NCBI GenBank assembly: GCA_022836615.1
Contig: MU405358.1
Coordinates: 1 to 64,000, forward strand
Direction of reading: 5' to 3'
DNA: 64,000 nt
Origin: Annulohypoxylon bovei var. microspora
Taxonomy: Eukaryota; Ascomycota; Sordariomycetes; Xylariales; Hypoxylaceae
Below are positions 41,000-52,118 of the stretch, in pieces. The translations under genes were made by a program, and so were the position numbers. Under the pieces are notes generated by a model, which worked only from the letters and a program-made list of their open reading frames with translations, searched no databases and was not told the DNA's origin. Every line of letters starts with the position of its first letter. Position 1 is the first letter of the stretch.

Positions 41000-43900
41000 A
41001 CATTAAATCGTTAGATATTTATTAATTATTATGGTTATTACTATAAATATAACGTGGCGGAATACACCGGCGGTTTTTATTTACATTAATAATAAATTTA
41101 ACCATTAAGGAGGTTAATAATAATTTTTAAAAGCTGAAAAATCTTTTTAAATAATAAATAATTAAATACTTAAATAATATAACATATATTTCGTTAAAGA
41201 TTTTTCACAATGTTTTAAAAATGTTTTTAAACCACGTTAATAATGTTGAAAAAACCGATAAGGTTAATTTTTAACCTCATAATAAAATTAATAAAAGTAA
41301 ATTATTAATTATTATTTAATTTAATGATTTAATTACATATTATATTAAATTAAAAAATAATTATATATTATTAATATGTATTAAATGAATAATTAAACAA
41401 TTAAATAAATGAATGAATAAATATAAGGGAAAGGTAGGTAATTTTTAATAAAATAATATAAACGTTTTATATATATATGAATTTAATAATAAACAAAATA
41501 ATTAAAAAGTTAAATGAAATTTAAGCTCATATTAAATAAATTGTTAATTTATTAAAGTTTAATTATAACTTAAAATAATACTTTTTTACCCTTGAAAAAT
41601 AATAACGTACGTTAATTAGAAAAGAAAAGAAATAATAAAATTACGAATAAACGGTTTAAGTATAGTTTAATAATGTTAATATTAAATAGGTTAAAAATGT
41701 ATTCTTGGATTGTATTGAAAATGGCTTAGAAACAAATTAAGAAAAAGAGAAAAATCTAAATCTTTTTTTAAAACATTTTATATAAAAATGGTTTTAAAGT
41801 ATATATAATAGGCTTTTAATAAATCTAATAAGTTAAAGGATTAACGATGTAATTTTAAATTATATAATAGTTAAATTCATATTAAGTTTATATTAAAATT
41901 AATTTAAGAAATTACGTGTTTATTTAAAGTCATGTTTTCGACGTTTAAGAAATATAATATTAATGTTTTAAAGATATAAAATCATTTAAACATGTTAATT
42001 TATTTTAATATTAATTTTAAAGGGATTATATATTTTATTAAAATTAATTTAAAATTATATCCGTATAATGTAAGCAGTAAGGATGAGGAAATTAAATAAA
42101 AAGGATTTAAAAAGTTTATTATAAATATAATATTTAAAATAAATATTAAATTTTTTTGTAAATTTTTATATTAATTAATTAACATTATATAATTAATTTT
42201 ATTTTAATTAAAAAAAAAGCTTTAAAATTAATATTTTTTAATTAATATTATACATGAAAGTTTTAAAAGACTAGTTTTAAATTGGTTTAAAATTGGTTTA
42301 AGGAAAATTAAAAATAAGTTTTAAATTAATTTAAATAAAGGACTTAAATAACAATGTTAAGTTTATTACTAACCTTACATTTACATTAAAATTTATTATT
42401 ATGAATATGTAAATTTAAAAATATTTATAAATAACCTTTTAAATTAATTTAGGAACGATTTTTAATATAATTGAATAAATATTATAAAGCTTATATTATT
42501 ATATTAAAAGGATATTAAAAATAAGAAAAAGAAAACATTAATAAAAAAGTTGTGGAATAAAATGCTTATGTAAATAATAAGCTTAATTTATGTTTAATTT
42601 AAAATTAATTTTTATTTATATTTATTTAATTATAAATTATTTCACGTAATTACTTAACTTTATTAAAAAAATCCTTGTTTTTTTTATGTATTAAAATATT
42701 GTGGTAATATTTATAAAACAAGGGTTTTATGCATTTTTAAGCGAAATGGGGTGAGTTTTATTAAATTCATTTAACTTTTTTTATACCATTTTAAAACTAG
42801 GTTTAATATGTACCTTTATAAACCTTTTTCATTAAATACCCATTTAATTATAATATAAAGCTTCATTATTTCGTTTTATTATTAAAAAATAATATTAATC
42901 GTGTTAATCCTTGGTTTCTTTGAACGTTATATATTAATGGGCCATTAAACCAATTTAAGCTTCCCATTTATTCGTTCATAAAACGCATTATAATTAAGTT
43001 TTGGAATTATGGCCACGATTATTTACAAGGAATTAAAACAATTGTCCATCGCATTTATAAAGTTTAATTTAATTTATATATTTTGTATAATTTTAAAGCA
43101 TTTTAATTTATGGTTTTCATTGCTTATAAATCACATATATACCATTTACCGCCGCCGATAAAGTTATTTATACAATTTAAATAAAACTTTATAAAAACAA
43201 TTTAAAACCACGAAATGTTAAGGCTTATAATAAGTAAAAATCTCACATTAACCAAGTAAAAATTATATTAAAATTAGCTTTAATTTGTTTTTAAATTAAA
43301 TTAAATTATATTTAATTATATTAATAATTTCAAGTGAATAACTTCCGAAAAGCTTATTTAACGTTAAATATAAAATATATTATAAACGTTATTATTTATA
43401 AAGAAAGGTTTATACGATATTTTATAAAAATTGCTTTCGTTAAAATTTAATGTAAATTTGAGTTAAATTTAAAATAACTTAAAAATGAACATTAAATCCG
43501 AGAAATTTATTATTTAAAGGTAAAAAAAAATATTAATAAATACGTCGTTATTTATATGACGAAGAAATAAGTAAAAGTATTTTAAAATTACGTTTATATT
43601 TAAATGAACTTATCATTTAAAATGGTTTATAAGCAAATTAATTTATATTTAATCGTTAAATTAAATAAAATTATAAATAATATAATTTTAATAAACCATA
43701 AATAAAAATAATATTAATAAATTATAAAAATTAAAACGTTCACTTATATATTCTTTAATTAAGAAATAATATAAGTATATTATTAATTATTTTACCGTTT
43801 ATTTTATTAATTTAAAATAATATTAAAAACTTTAATACGTTTTAAACATATATAAGAAACGCATTAAAAGTAGGTTGGTACCTTAATTTTTACCGTTATT

Positions 43901-46900
43901 TTAAACATATATAAAAAGCAAGCACATGGATTAAGTTAATATTTAAAAAATATACATATAATACATTATTTTTAAATTATCTTTAAATTATTTTTAAATT
44001 AAACATTAATCCATTTTAAGTTTAAACCTTTTAAAATCATAATAAAAACATTTATTATATATCGTGATATTTTATAAAATCCATTTATAACGTAAGTTTC
44101 ATAATAAGTTTCCTTAATATAATTTAAATGCATTTTTAAATTAAATATTTAGTTCACCTTTATAAGTTCATTTATTAAAGGTAATTAACGTAACGATTAA
44201 GTTTTATTTAAATAAGTAAATTATTATAAAATTAATTTAAAATTAATTTTAAAACGAATAAAGTTAATTTTATATAAAAATTAAAAATTAATGGGAAAAT
44301 AAATTATTAAATTAACTTTAAAAGGGATTATGTTAAGCTTATTTTAAAATTAACCTTGTAAATTAATTAAATATATTAAAATATATTAATATTAATAAAA
44401 ACGAGCATTTTATGATTAATAATTTTATTAAAAAATCGATTTTATTTTTAATAGTTATAAAGTTATAAATGTTAATTTAAACCAATCTTAAAACGATTTT
44501 AAATTAATTATTATTTAATTTTCATAAATTTATTAAAAATTATGAAAAGCGGCTTGCGGTTTATAAAAAGCATGGTATTTTCCATAGGTAAAAAAACATG
44601 TCCATAAAAGCGTATTTTGTGCGTAAGATAAAAGATTGGAATAAGTTAAAATTGCTTTGTAATTACATTATGATATATATTTGAATAACTTTTAATTAAG
44701 CATTTTAATAAATGGAAATTACCGTAAGTAAGCGGAGAAAAAGGAGCGAAATCCATTGCTTTTTTTTAATTTTTCGAATACGTTTAATAATATTAATATC
44801 GTTTTAAACCAGTTTAAGATTAGTTTAAAACCGTTATTAAAACTTAATAATTTATTATAATAAATTAATAACATAAACTTAGCGAATAATAGCGAAGGCA
44901 TCACATAAATTGAAAATGAATTTAGTACGTTTTTAAATTAATAAATGGATTTTTATAAATCATTTAATCTTAATAAATTGCAAAGGTAATTTGATTTTAA
45001 CTTAATTTAAAATTAATTTATATTTATAAAGTTATTTAAATTTAAATTATTAAAATATCCGAGTTATATAATATAAAATAATTAAAAAGATCATTTTAAA
45101 TTTAATTTATAATTATTTTCGTAAAATATTAGGTTTAATTTATCCTTATTTAAAAGGCCTTTACAATTATTATTAAGTAAATTTAAGAAAAAAATAATTT
45201 TAACATATTTCGACATTATATTATATTTAAATTAATATAAATAAAGCTATTCGGAAGTTTTTATAATTATTAAAAATATTTTTAAAGTTAAGCTTATAAA
45301 AAAAAAGAAAAAAATAAAAAAATTACGTTAAAAAGTAATTAAAAAAAAAGCTTAAATTAAACAAATATTAAAGGCTTATAAATTAAAGGAAAAAAAGCGA
45401 GGTTTATTTAAAAAATTAAAGTAGGAAAAATTATAAATTAGATTTAATAATATTAATATATATAATCTTTATATAATTTTTATGAAATTTTCATATAATA
45501 TTTACATATTTTTATTACGTTAAATTTATTTATGGCGTTTATAATATATATTAATTATTTTAATAATAAATAAAAATTTAATATAATTTATACACAATTT
45601 AATAAACATATATTTATTTTTAATAAAATAACACTTTTTTAATCTTTTTTTTTATATACCCATTTATTATTTTATTAAATAAATTAACTTTATATTTTAT
45701 ATATTTTTTAAAAACCTTTTATTAATTAAAAATAATTACTATTGTTTTTGCTTTTACTTTCGTTATCACGGTTCTTTATAACGGTTTAAATGTTAATAAG
45801 TTAATTACTTTACATTTAAATTAAATTAAATTTAAATTGTATTAAAATTGTTTTTAAATAATGTTTTATATGTTATTTTACTTTTTATTATAAATGGAGC
45901 CTAGTTCCATATTATCGGTACATTTTTAACTTGTTTTAAAATTATTATCCATTAATTTTATATAAGTTTTATCTTAAAAATTAACCTAAGGTTTTGCCTT
46001 TTTAATATGTTCCCGTTAAAAATAATTTAAAATTAATTTTTAATTAAACTTAAATAATATTAATCCAAATTATTAATTTATTATAAGTATTTATATTTAA
46101 TAATTTTTATTTAATTAATTAAATATTTAATATTAAAATTAATTTAAATGTTTCGGTAATTTTTCCTTAAATAATTATTTGAATTATAACGTATATATAT
46201 GTTTTTAAATTAATTTAAAATTATATTTATTAATCCATTTATTTAATTATTTTATTATTATTAATTTTAATTTAATTTATAATTAAATGTTCTAAAACGT
46301 TAATATAATTTATATTATTAATAAAAACTTTTAATTATTTAATAATTTTATATTAATTTTATTTAATTATAATAATATTTATATATTATGTATAATAATT
46401 AAAGTAAATAAAGTTTAAAATTATTTTAAAATTAAATTAAAAATAATTTTTTAATTATCCTTTATTAAATTCATGGTTTAATTAATCGTATAAAAATAAT
46501 AATAATTAATATGTGAATATATTTAATTAATATTTAAGTTAATTTAAAATTATATTAATTTTTATTTAAAGTTATATGTTGGTTTATTATTATTAATAAA
46601 TAACATCGGTTTTATTTTATTTAAAAGTTTAAATATAAAAATTATAAATTAATTTTTAATTAAATTAATTATAAATTAATAATTTAACTTTTTCTTTTTT
46701 TATTTATTTTGTTATGGAATGTAAACTTATAATGTAAGTTTATATTAAAATTATGTCGAAATTATATTTAAATTAATATTTACAAATAATACAATAATAA
46801 GTTTCATAATTATTTTAGTTAATATTTTTTATAATTTATAAGTTATTTTATAATATTTTATATTATATTAAAACCATATTTAAATTAATATGGATTACCT

Positions 46901-48584
46901 TTTAAAAAAAATATTTTAATTATTATAAATTAACTTTACAATGCTTTTTATATTAATTTACTAGTTTTTATACCCTTAATTTATACAATTAAAAAACATT
47001 TTTTTCATTTTTTACTTTCGCATTAAATTAAATAAAGGTTAACCTTAAATTTTTATAATAATAATGTTATATATAATGTTTTTAATTATTTAAGGTTATT
47101 TAAACAATTATAATAAAAGAAAATATTTACATAAAAAATTATCTTAATATAACTTTCATTTAAAAATTTTTCCTTAAATTTTCCCACTTTGTTACCACCG
47201 CCATATACATAAAATAATCTAATAAATCCGATATTTATTTATTTACTTTTAAATTAATTTAAGAATTATTTTTTTTATTTACTTTAAAACTCCCCCCCTT
47301 AAACGCTTTAAAACCTTAGTATTATATTTACTTTAATTTTATTTTAAATTAAACTTTAATTTATTATGTAAAATTTATTTACATTTTTTCGATTTTTTTT
47401 ATAAAGAATTAATGAATCTTTTAATTTAAATAAATTATTTTAATTATAATTATAAATTATTAATAATATAAATAAAAAAAAAGATAAAGAAATAAATAAA
47501 GAAATAAATAAAGAAATAAATAAAGAGATAAATAAAGAAATAAATAAAAAAAGAAGTGAAATTAAATTAAAATTAAACTTAAATTAAATTCTTTTAAAAC
47601 TTCCTTTAAATTATAAATATAAAAATGAATTTAAATATAGAAAATCGAAGTATAACGAATTTAAAGGAAATTAATTTTAAATTATTTTTTTTTTAAATTT
47701 AAAATTTAAATAATAAGTTTTAATAAATTTTATTTAATAAGGTAATTTATTTTTTATTAATAATTTATAAATAAGTTAAATATGTTTTTGTTTCGTATTA
47801 ACTTTTTTAATTATAAACATAAAGATTTTACACCTTTATATTAAAGATAATATATAAATAAAAATTCATTCATAAAATAATTTAAAATTATTTTAAAAAC
47901 TAATATATAATTTAAATTAATACTATTATTCCCGCTTTTTTAAAAACATTTAATTAAATTAATATTAATTTCTTTTAATTTAATTTTTTTTTAAATTTTT
48001 ATTAATATTATATTTAAAAAACTTAAGTTAAAAATGAAGGCAATAAAAATTATAAAAATAAAAATAATAAATTTATTTTTAAAATAATTTTAAATTACAT
48101 TAACATTAAACTTAAATTAATTAATATTTCCCATAATTTTAATTATAATATAAAATTAATTTTTATTTTATTTAAATGTAAATATTTAATTTATATTTAT
48201 TTAAATTTAATTAAGTTTAATATAATTTTAAATAACGAACGTTTTTAAAAATTACAATTTTAATTATAATAATTTTTTTTTTTTTAAAACGTTTAATAGA
48301 AAAATATTATATTAGTTTTATAATTATTTATAATATAAAATATTAATATAAATTAAAAATTATATTTATATAATTAATTTAATTAAATTTATTATAAATA
48401 TTAATTATATTATGAAATGAATGAGTTTAAATTATTTTAAAATTTTATTTAATTCTTGCGATTAATTATGAAATAATATTATATTAAAACCGAACTTGGT
48501 ATAATTTTAATATAGTTTTAATATAATCTTAATATGATCTTTAAATTAATAATTATATTACGTGATTAAATAGCTTAAAAATTA
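41000..48584. other. AT-rich right part of the giant element with reversed G/C bias
   Basis: No gene is readable. From about 40.9 to 44 kb residual G exceeds C on the plus strand, opposite to the left half. The motif AATTTAAAATTAATTT and relatives such as GTTTAAAACCG recur many times here. They look like a degenerate TTTAAAAYYGG-type repeat. Confidence 0.5.
47470..47556. repeat. 12-bp AAAGAAATAAAT tandem repeat
   Basis: Around six or seven units follow each other with one GAGATAAAT variant. Simple-sequence expansion within the AT-rich block. Confidence 0.75.
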
Positions 48585-48652
48585 AGAGGTGGTCCGAGCT
48601 AATCGCCGAGAGGTGGTCCGAGCTAGTCGACGAGGTGGTCCGAGCTATGAGC
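48585..48652. repeat. 24-bp tandem repeat at the right end of the giant element
   Basis: Units start at 48585 and 48609, with a third, shortened one at 48633; all share AGGTGGTCCGAGCTA. The array forms the right terminus and its units reappear inverted, more degraded, at the left terminus (9313-9415). Subterminal repeats of this kind often bind transposase in TIR elements; that role is inferred. Confidence 0.8.
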
Positions 48653-48654
48653 CC
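48609..48654 (-). repeat. Right terminal inverted repeat
   Basis: Inward on the minus strand it starts GGGC and includes the exact 20-bp core shared with the left end, at 48620-48639. It ends directly against the ATATTATAC duplication on the right. Confidence 0.75.
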
Positions 48655-48663
48655 ATATTATAC
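48655..48663. repeat. Right 9-bp target-site duplication
   Basis: ATATTATAC, identical to 9296-9304, flush with the outer end of the right terminal inverted repeat. Confidence 0.75.
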
Positions 48664-48977
48664 ATGACTTAAACCGCACTTTCTTATGTCGGGAATATGT
48701 TTCAATGCACACCACGGTTTCTTTATATATGCATCTTGACGGCTGCCTATACGGCGACCAATCATGAGGCCTCCGTTCAGCGTTCCGGAGGGGAGATGTG
48801 ATCATTATGCAGGTGACCGGTCGCCAAATCTGACTGATATCAGATTTGAGAAACGACAGAATGACTTCTTTCACGATCAATGAAAGATGATACATAAATG
48901 GGCAGCTAGAAGAACAACCGGGGATTGATGTCCATGGCCTGACAAGTTTGACTTCATGGCAATCTCGAGCTCCGGAT
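48664..48977 (+). promoter_or_regulatory. Short upstream region of the deaminase-fold gene
   Basis: Only about 310 bp of balanced-composition DNA separate the giant element from the ATG at 48978. It must hold the promoter and 5' UTR unless these lie in the element. No clear TATA box was identified. A short upstream exon cannot be excluded. Confidence 0.4.
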
Positions 48978-51302
48978 ATGGCAAAAACTACGTCTCGTGA
49001 CCCAGCTATAATATGCGCCGAAAGAATTGCGGCTCTGCATTTTCTTCATCATGTTCCTGTTGAGCCGTCTTCCAACCCAGTGACGAAGGTTCAAAGTCGA
49101 TCGGCAGGTTACACTTTGCCTTTTGAGAAGGAGCGCGATCTTGCTGGTACGCTCGCTTTTCTTGCGTACCACAAGGTCGATGTCAATCACATCCCAGCTC
49201 TTTGCATCGAAGAAGGCCCCGATGCGACATATATAAACGTCTTGCTCGCCATTAATAAGTTTGAGTATGATGAAGGACGGCAAATTCTTGAAGAATTGAA
49301 GAATTGGTTTGATGAGATCTTCTCTCTCTTAGATCAAGACTATGGTACTATACCCGAGCCAGCAGATGTCTTGCATTCTTTTGCTGATAGTGTCGGACTA
49401 GCTAGCTCATCTCATATAGAGAATGATGTGTTCAAGGTTATCATCTCTATGTGCAGAGTGCGTATCCTTCACCGTTTACGCCTTGAGGGTCGGCTCGCCC
49501 AGAAGCAATCGATCAAAAATGCTCTTCAGACAGCTTTTGACTACTTCAGACATGAAGGGCGAGGAAATATAATAAAGAGCAAAAAGCTTTTACCTACGCT
49601 AAAACGGTTCATCGAAAGGGCGAGGGAAGTTTTAAGATTGACCGACTCTTGGATTAATCACCGGACAGACTTGGAGTTGGAGGAGCTTGTGGAAGGTATT
49701 CGTCGCCTCCGACAAGTGGAAAGCCTAGAGGCCCTAATCGAGAATATACCCGACAACATCATGCATCCCAACTTGAGAGACTCTCTTTTGAACATGATCA
49801 GCAAAGTCGCAAGGTATCGCGAAGCAGCCAGGTTCCTATACCGCATCAGCAAGAAGATCCCCCTCGCGCGAAAAATGCGCGCCGTAATCGTCCAGTGGCC
49901 CCAAAACGCATTCGCCAAGTCCACCAAGTCCATCAACAGCCAATACGCCCCTAACCTCAACACCACCGTCTCGCTAATCGAGGGGCTCAAGAACCGCGAA
50001 AGAAACCTGGCAGACATCTGCCGCCTCCTGAACAGCGACGAAAAGGCCGAGAGCCGCAAGCTGACGCGCGAGGAGGCCAGCGACCGGTTCGCCGCGCAGG
50101 CGCGCAGGACCCTGCGGGAGGCCAAGATCCACGCCGAGATCCAGCTCCTGTACTACTGCGAGCTGAACATCCCGCACTCGCGGCTGCCGCGCGTCGTGTG
50201 CTCGAGCAAGGACGCGTGCTGGCTGTGCAACGAGTTCATCCTGCTGTACGAGAAGATGCACACGCCGAGCTCGCACGGGCGCATATACCCCGGCTGGCGG
50301 CTGCCGGCCCTGCGCGACGACGACCTGGCCAGGAGGTACAACCAGCGGCTGCAGGGGAGCCTGAGGAGCAGCTTGAAGACGCTGTTCGCGCGCAGGAAGA
50401 GGACCGTGTACCCGTACCCCAACGAGAGCACGCTGCTGGCGTTGGATCTGTCGGACTCGACGCTCTCGAGCGTGTCGCTGCCCCTGGATGATGGCAAGGG
50501 TAAGGGCGTGCGGGAGGTGGTTCGCGAGCTGGTTCTTGAGGCTGAGGGGCTGTCTACAGGTGACCTGGCACTTGCGAGAGGCGTCGAAGGCAAGGAAGAT
50601 GTCGCAAAAGTAGAGGAGGTTGAAGAGGTGAAGAAGGTATATGAGATAGAAGTGGGAAAGGGGGTGCAGGAAATAAAAGGGGTAGAGGATGTGAGGGACG
50701 AAGAAGGAAGGGGGCTGCGCGTGAAGGAGGTGGAGCAAGTGCGAAACATGAATAACTTAGGAGAGGAGGAAGTAAGGGAAGATGAAGCACAGGAATCGCA
50801 AAACGTAAAAGAGACGGAGGAGGCAAGAAAGGAGGTAGGCGAGGTTCAGAACGGCGAGGAAGTGGAAGAAACGACACCGACAGCTGCTACAGCTAATGGG
50901 GAAGTGACCGGCAACTTCTCAGAACGCTGGAGTAGCGGGTGTAGTTCGAGCTCCTCCGAGGGGAACCTGACGCTCGAACTCGGCGAGGTGAAATCCAAGA
51001 AGATCTGGATGGGAAGGTCTACCCCGCTGTATAAGGCAGCGTCTCTGCTAGACATACAGGTCAAATATGCCAAAAGTACGAGCTCGGATACACCAGACAA
51101 CCTCCACAAGAAGCTATCATATTCTCTTGAGCGACTAGGGCCCGAGGACGTGGCGAAGCTGCAGGATAGGGGGGTGGTTCCGATTGCTAGCGCGGGCTTG
51201 CCTAGCCATTGGGTGGAAGATAGCACGGACGAGGAGGGTTGCATCTACATCACTAACGGCAATGCTGTAGTAAAACTTTCCTTGCGGCCAATACTAGAAT
51301 AA
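48978..51302 (+). CDS. OTT_1508-like deaminase-fold protein
   Basis: A single uninterrupted frame of about 774 residues. I chose the first in-frame ATG; the frame extends only ten codons upstream, to a TTG. The centre holds a zinc-dependent deaminase signature: His-Ala-Glu at residue ~385 (HAEIQLLYYCE) and Cys-x-x-Cys at ~414-417 (CWLC), followed by HGRIYPGWRLP. This matches the fungal OTT_1508-like deaminase family, whose substrate is unknown. The N-terminal ~380 residues look helical. Residues ~525-640 are a highly charged Glu/Val/Lys low-complexity stretch, probably coiled or disordered. Base use shifts within the gene: the first ~880 bases are ordinary, about 49860-50500 is strongly GC-rich at third positions, then purine-rich. 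It lies beside the giant element, a setting typical of accessory genes. Function is not established. Confidence 0.8.
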   Translation: MAKTTSRDPAIICAERIAALHFLHHVPVEPSSNPVTKVQSRSAGYTLPFEKERDLAGTLAFLAYHKVDVNHIPALCIEEGPDATYINVLLAINKFEYDEGRQILEELKNWFDEIFSLLDQDYGTIPEPADVLHSFADSVGLASSSHIENDVFKVIISMCRVRILHRLRLEGRLAQKQSIKNALQTAFDYFRHEGRGNIIKSKKLLPTLKRFIERAREVLRLTDSWINHRTDLELEELVEGIRRLRQVESLEALIENIPDNIMHPNLRDSLLNMISKVARYREAARFLYRISKKIPLARKMRAVIVQWPQNAFAKSTKSINSQYAPNLNTTVSLIEGLKNRERNLADICRLLNSDEKAESRKLTREEASDRFAAQARRTLREAKIHAEIQLLYYCELNIPHSRLPRVVCSSKDACWLCNEFILLYEKMHTPSSHGRIYPGWRLPALRDDDLARRYNQRLQGSLRSSLKTLFARRKRTVYPYPNESTLLALDLSDSTLSSVSLPLDDGKGKGVREVVRELVLEAEGLSTGDLALARGVEGKEDVAKVEEVEEVKKVYEIEVGKGVQEIKGVEDVRDEEGRGLRVKEVEQVRNMNNLGEEEVREDEAQESQNVKETEEARKEVGEVQNGEEVEETTPTAATANGEVTGNFSERWSSGCSSSSSEGNLTLELGEVKSKKIWMGRSTPLYKAASLLDIQVKYAKSTSSDTPDNLHKKLSYSLERLGPEDVAKLQDRGVVPIASAGLPSHWVEDSTDEEGCIYITNGNAVVKLSLRPILE

Positions 51303-52118
51303 CATTCTAGTGACTAAACCCGGCTAGGGCGATGGGTATGAATGAAGCTGTATAATACCTCAGCCAGCAAGCCAGTTAGCCTATCCACAATAATGATTTA
51401 GTTAGAAACTAAGGGTAGTTATATAAGGTATAATCAAGAATCGAAACATGGGTAACTTCTCTTATTATTACGCGTCTCGCTATGGTGGGCCTTTTATCCA
51501 TGAAAAATTTATCACAACTTGCAATTAATAAGACGGAAGAAGACTGATAGTTTTGCATTTTAACAATATTAAGACTACCATTGGCATGCACAACCTCACC
51601 CCTCTTCACTATACTGGACAGTTAGTCAAGAGCAAGTATAACAGTCCATTGGCGCAGCAGAGTCTATAATATCATCCCTTTCTTTACTCTTCTCTCGTCT
51701 CGAAGTCTAAATCAAGACCAATCCTGCGCTTTCTTTTCTCGATGCCCTCTACTCATCCATTTATTTCAAATCGCCAGCCGACGTCCATACTCCACCAATT
51801 CGATCCCATCCCCTAGCCTAGGTTAAAAGGGCTAGTAGTAGTACCTAAATGTATGTAGTTGAATAATATGTCGCCGAAATACACGTATTGATATGATATA
51901 CACACAGTATATCGTGATTACCATTGTTGAACCATAGTTGCCAAAAACAAACGACTTAGCTCTAAGAAGAGTTGGTGAAACTCTATGCTGCTGTGATCTA
52001 CGTGTTGAAAAGGCCCCCGTAAATCCCGTACGCCTTTATTTTCCATCATGTTGAAAAATGGATAACCCTATGCGCTACGCCGGAAAGATGCAGGGGGGCG
52101 TTTTTGAAAAAAAAACTT
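51303..52118. other. Convergent intergenic region
   Basis: Lies between the 3' ends of the deaminase-fold gene and the glycine dehydrogenase gene. It should contain both 3' UTRs. Open frames here are short and unconvincing, and I see no RNA gene. Confidence 0.5.

Larger units (their letters stand above)
34970..41000. other. AT-rich interior of the giant element, no gene
   Basis: Predominantly A and T. The longest open frame (38108-38542, 144 codons, plus) encodes a low-complexity Ile/Leu/Phe/Lys/Asn string with no recognisable domain, so I do not call it. A fragment related to family R2 lies around 36950-37010. Confidence 0.6.
9305..48654. mobile_element. Giant RIP-degraded TIR element, 39.35 kb
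   Basis: The whole AT-rich block is delimited by inverted ends (9305-9350 and 48609-48654) and flanked by a perfect 9-bp direct repeat. A 9-bp duplication with long terminal inverted repeats is the signature of cut-and-paste DNA transposons such as Mutator-like elements; KDZ and Merlin-type elements also make 8-9 bp duplications. The interior is nearly all A and T, with stops in every frame, so no transposase or cargo gene is readable. It contains nested repeats: a likely 7.1-kb LTR element, a dispersed ~0.6-kb family, several minisatellites and two G-rich tRNA-like repeats. Total length reflects nested insertion as well as any original cargo. It could instead be two related small elements whose ends pair by chance, but the matching duplication argues against that. 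Confidence 0.7.

Noticed and set aside
48948..48977. Upstream start of the deaminase-fold gene at a TTG
   Set aside because: The first ten codons begin with TTG; the first ATG is at 48978 and is more plausible in a fungal nuclear gene.
49658..50749. Long minus-strand open frames inside the deaminase-fold gene
   Set aside because: They mirror a GC-rich, then purine-rich, coding stretch. The plus-strand frame has the conserved catalytic motifs and these have none.
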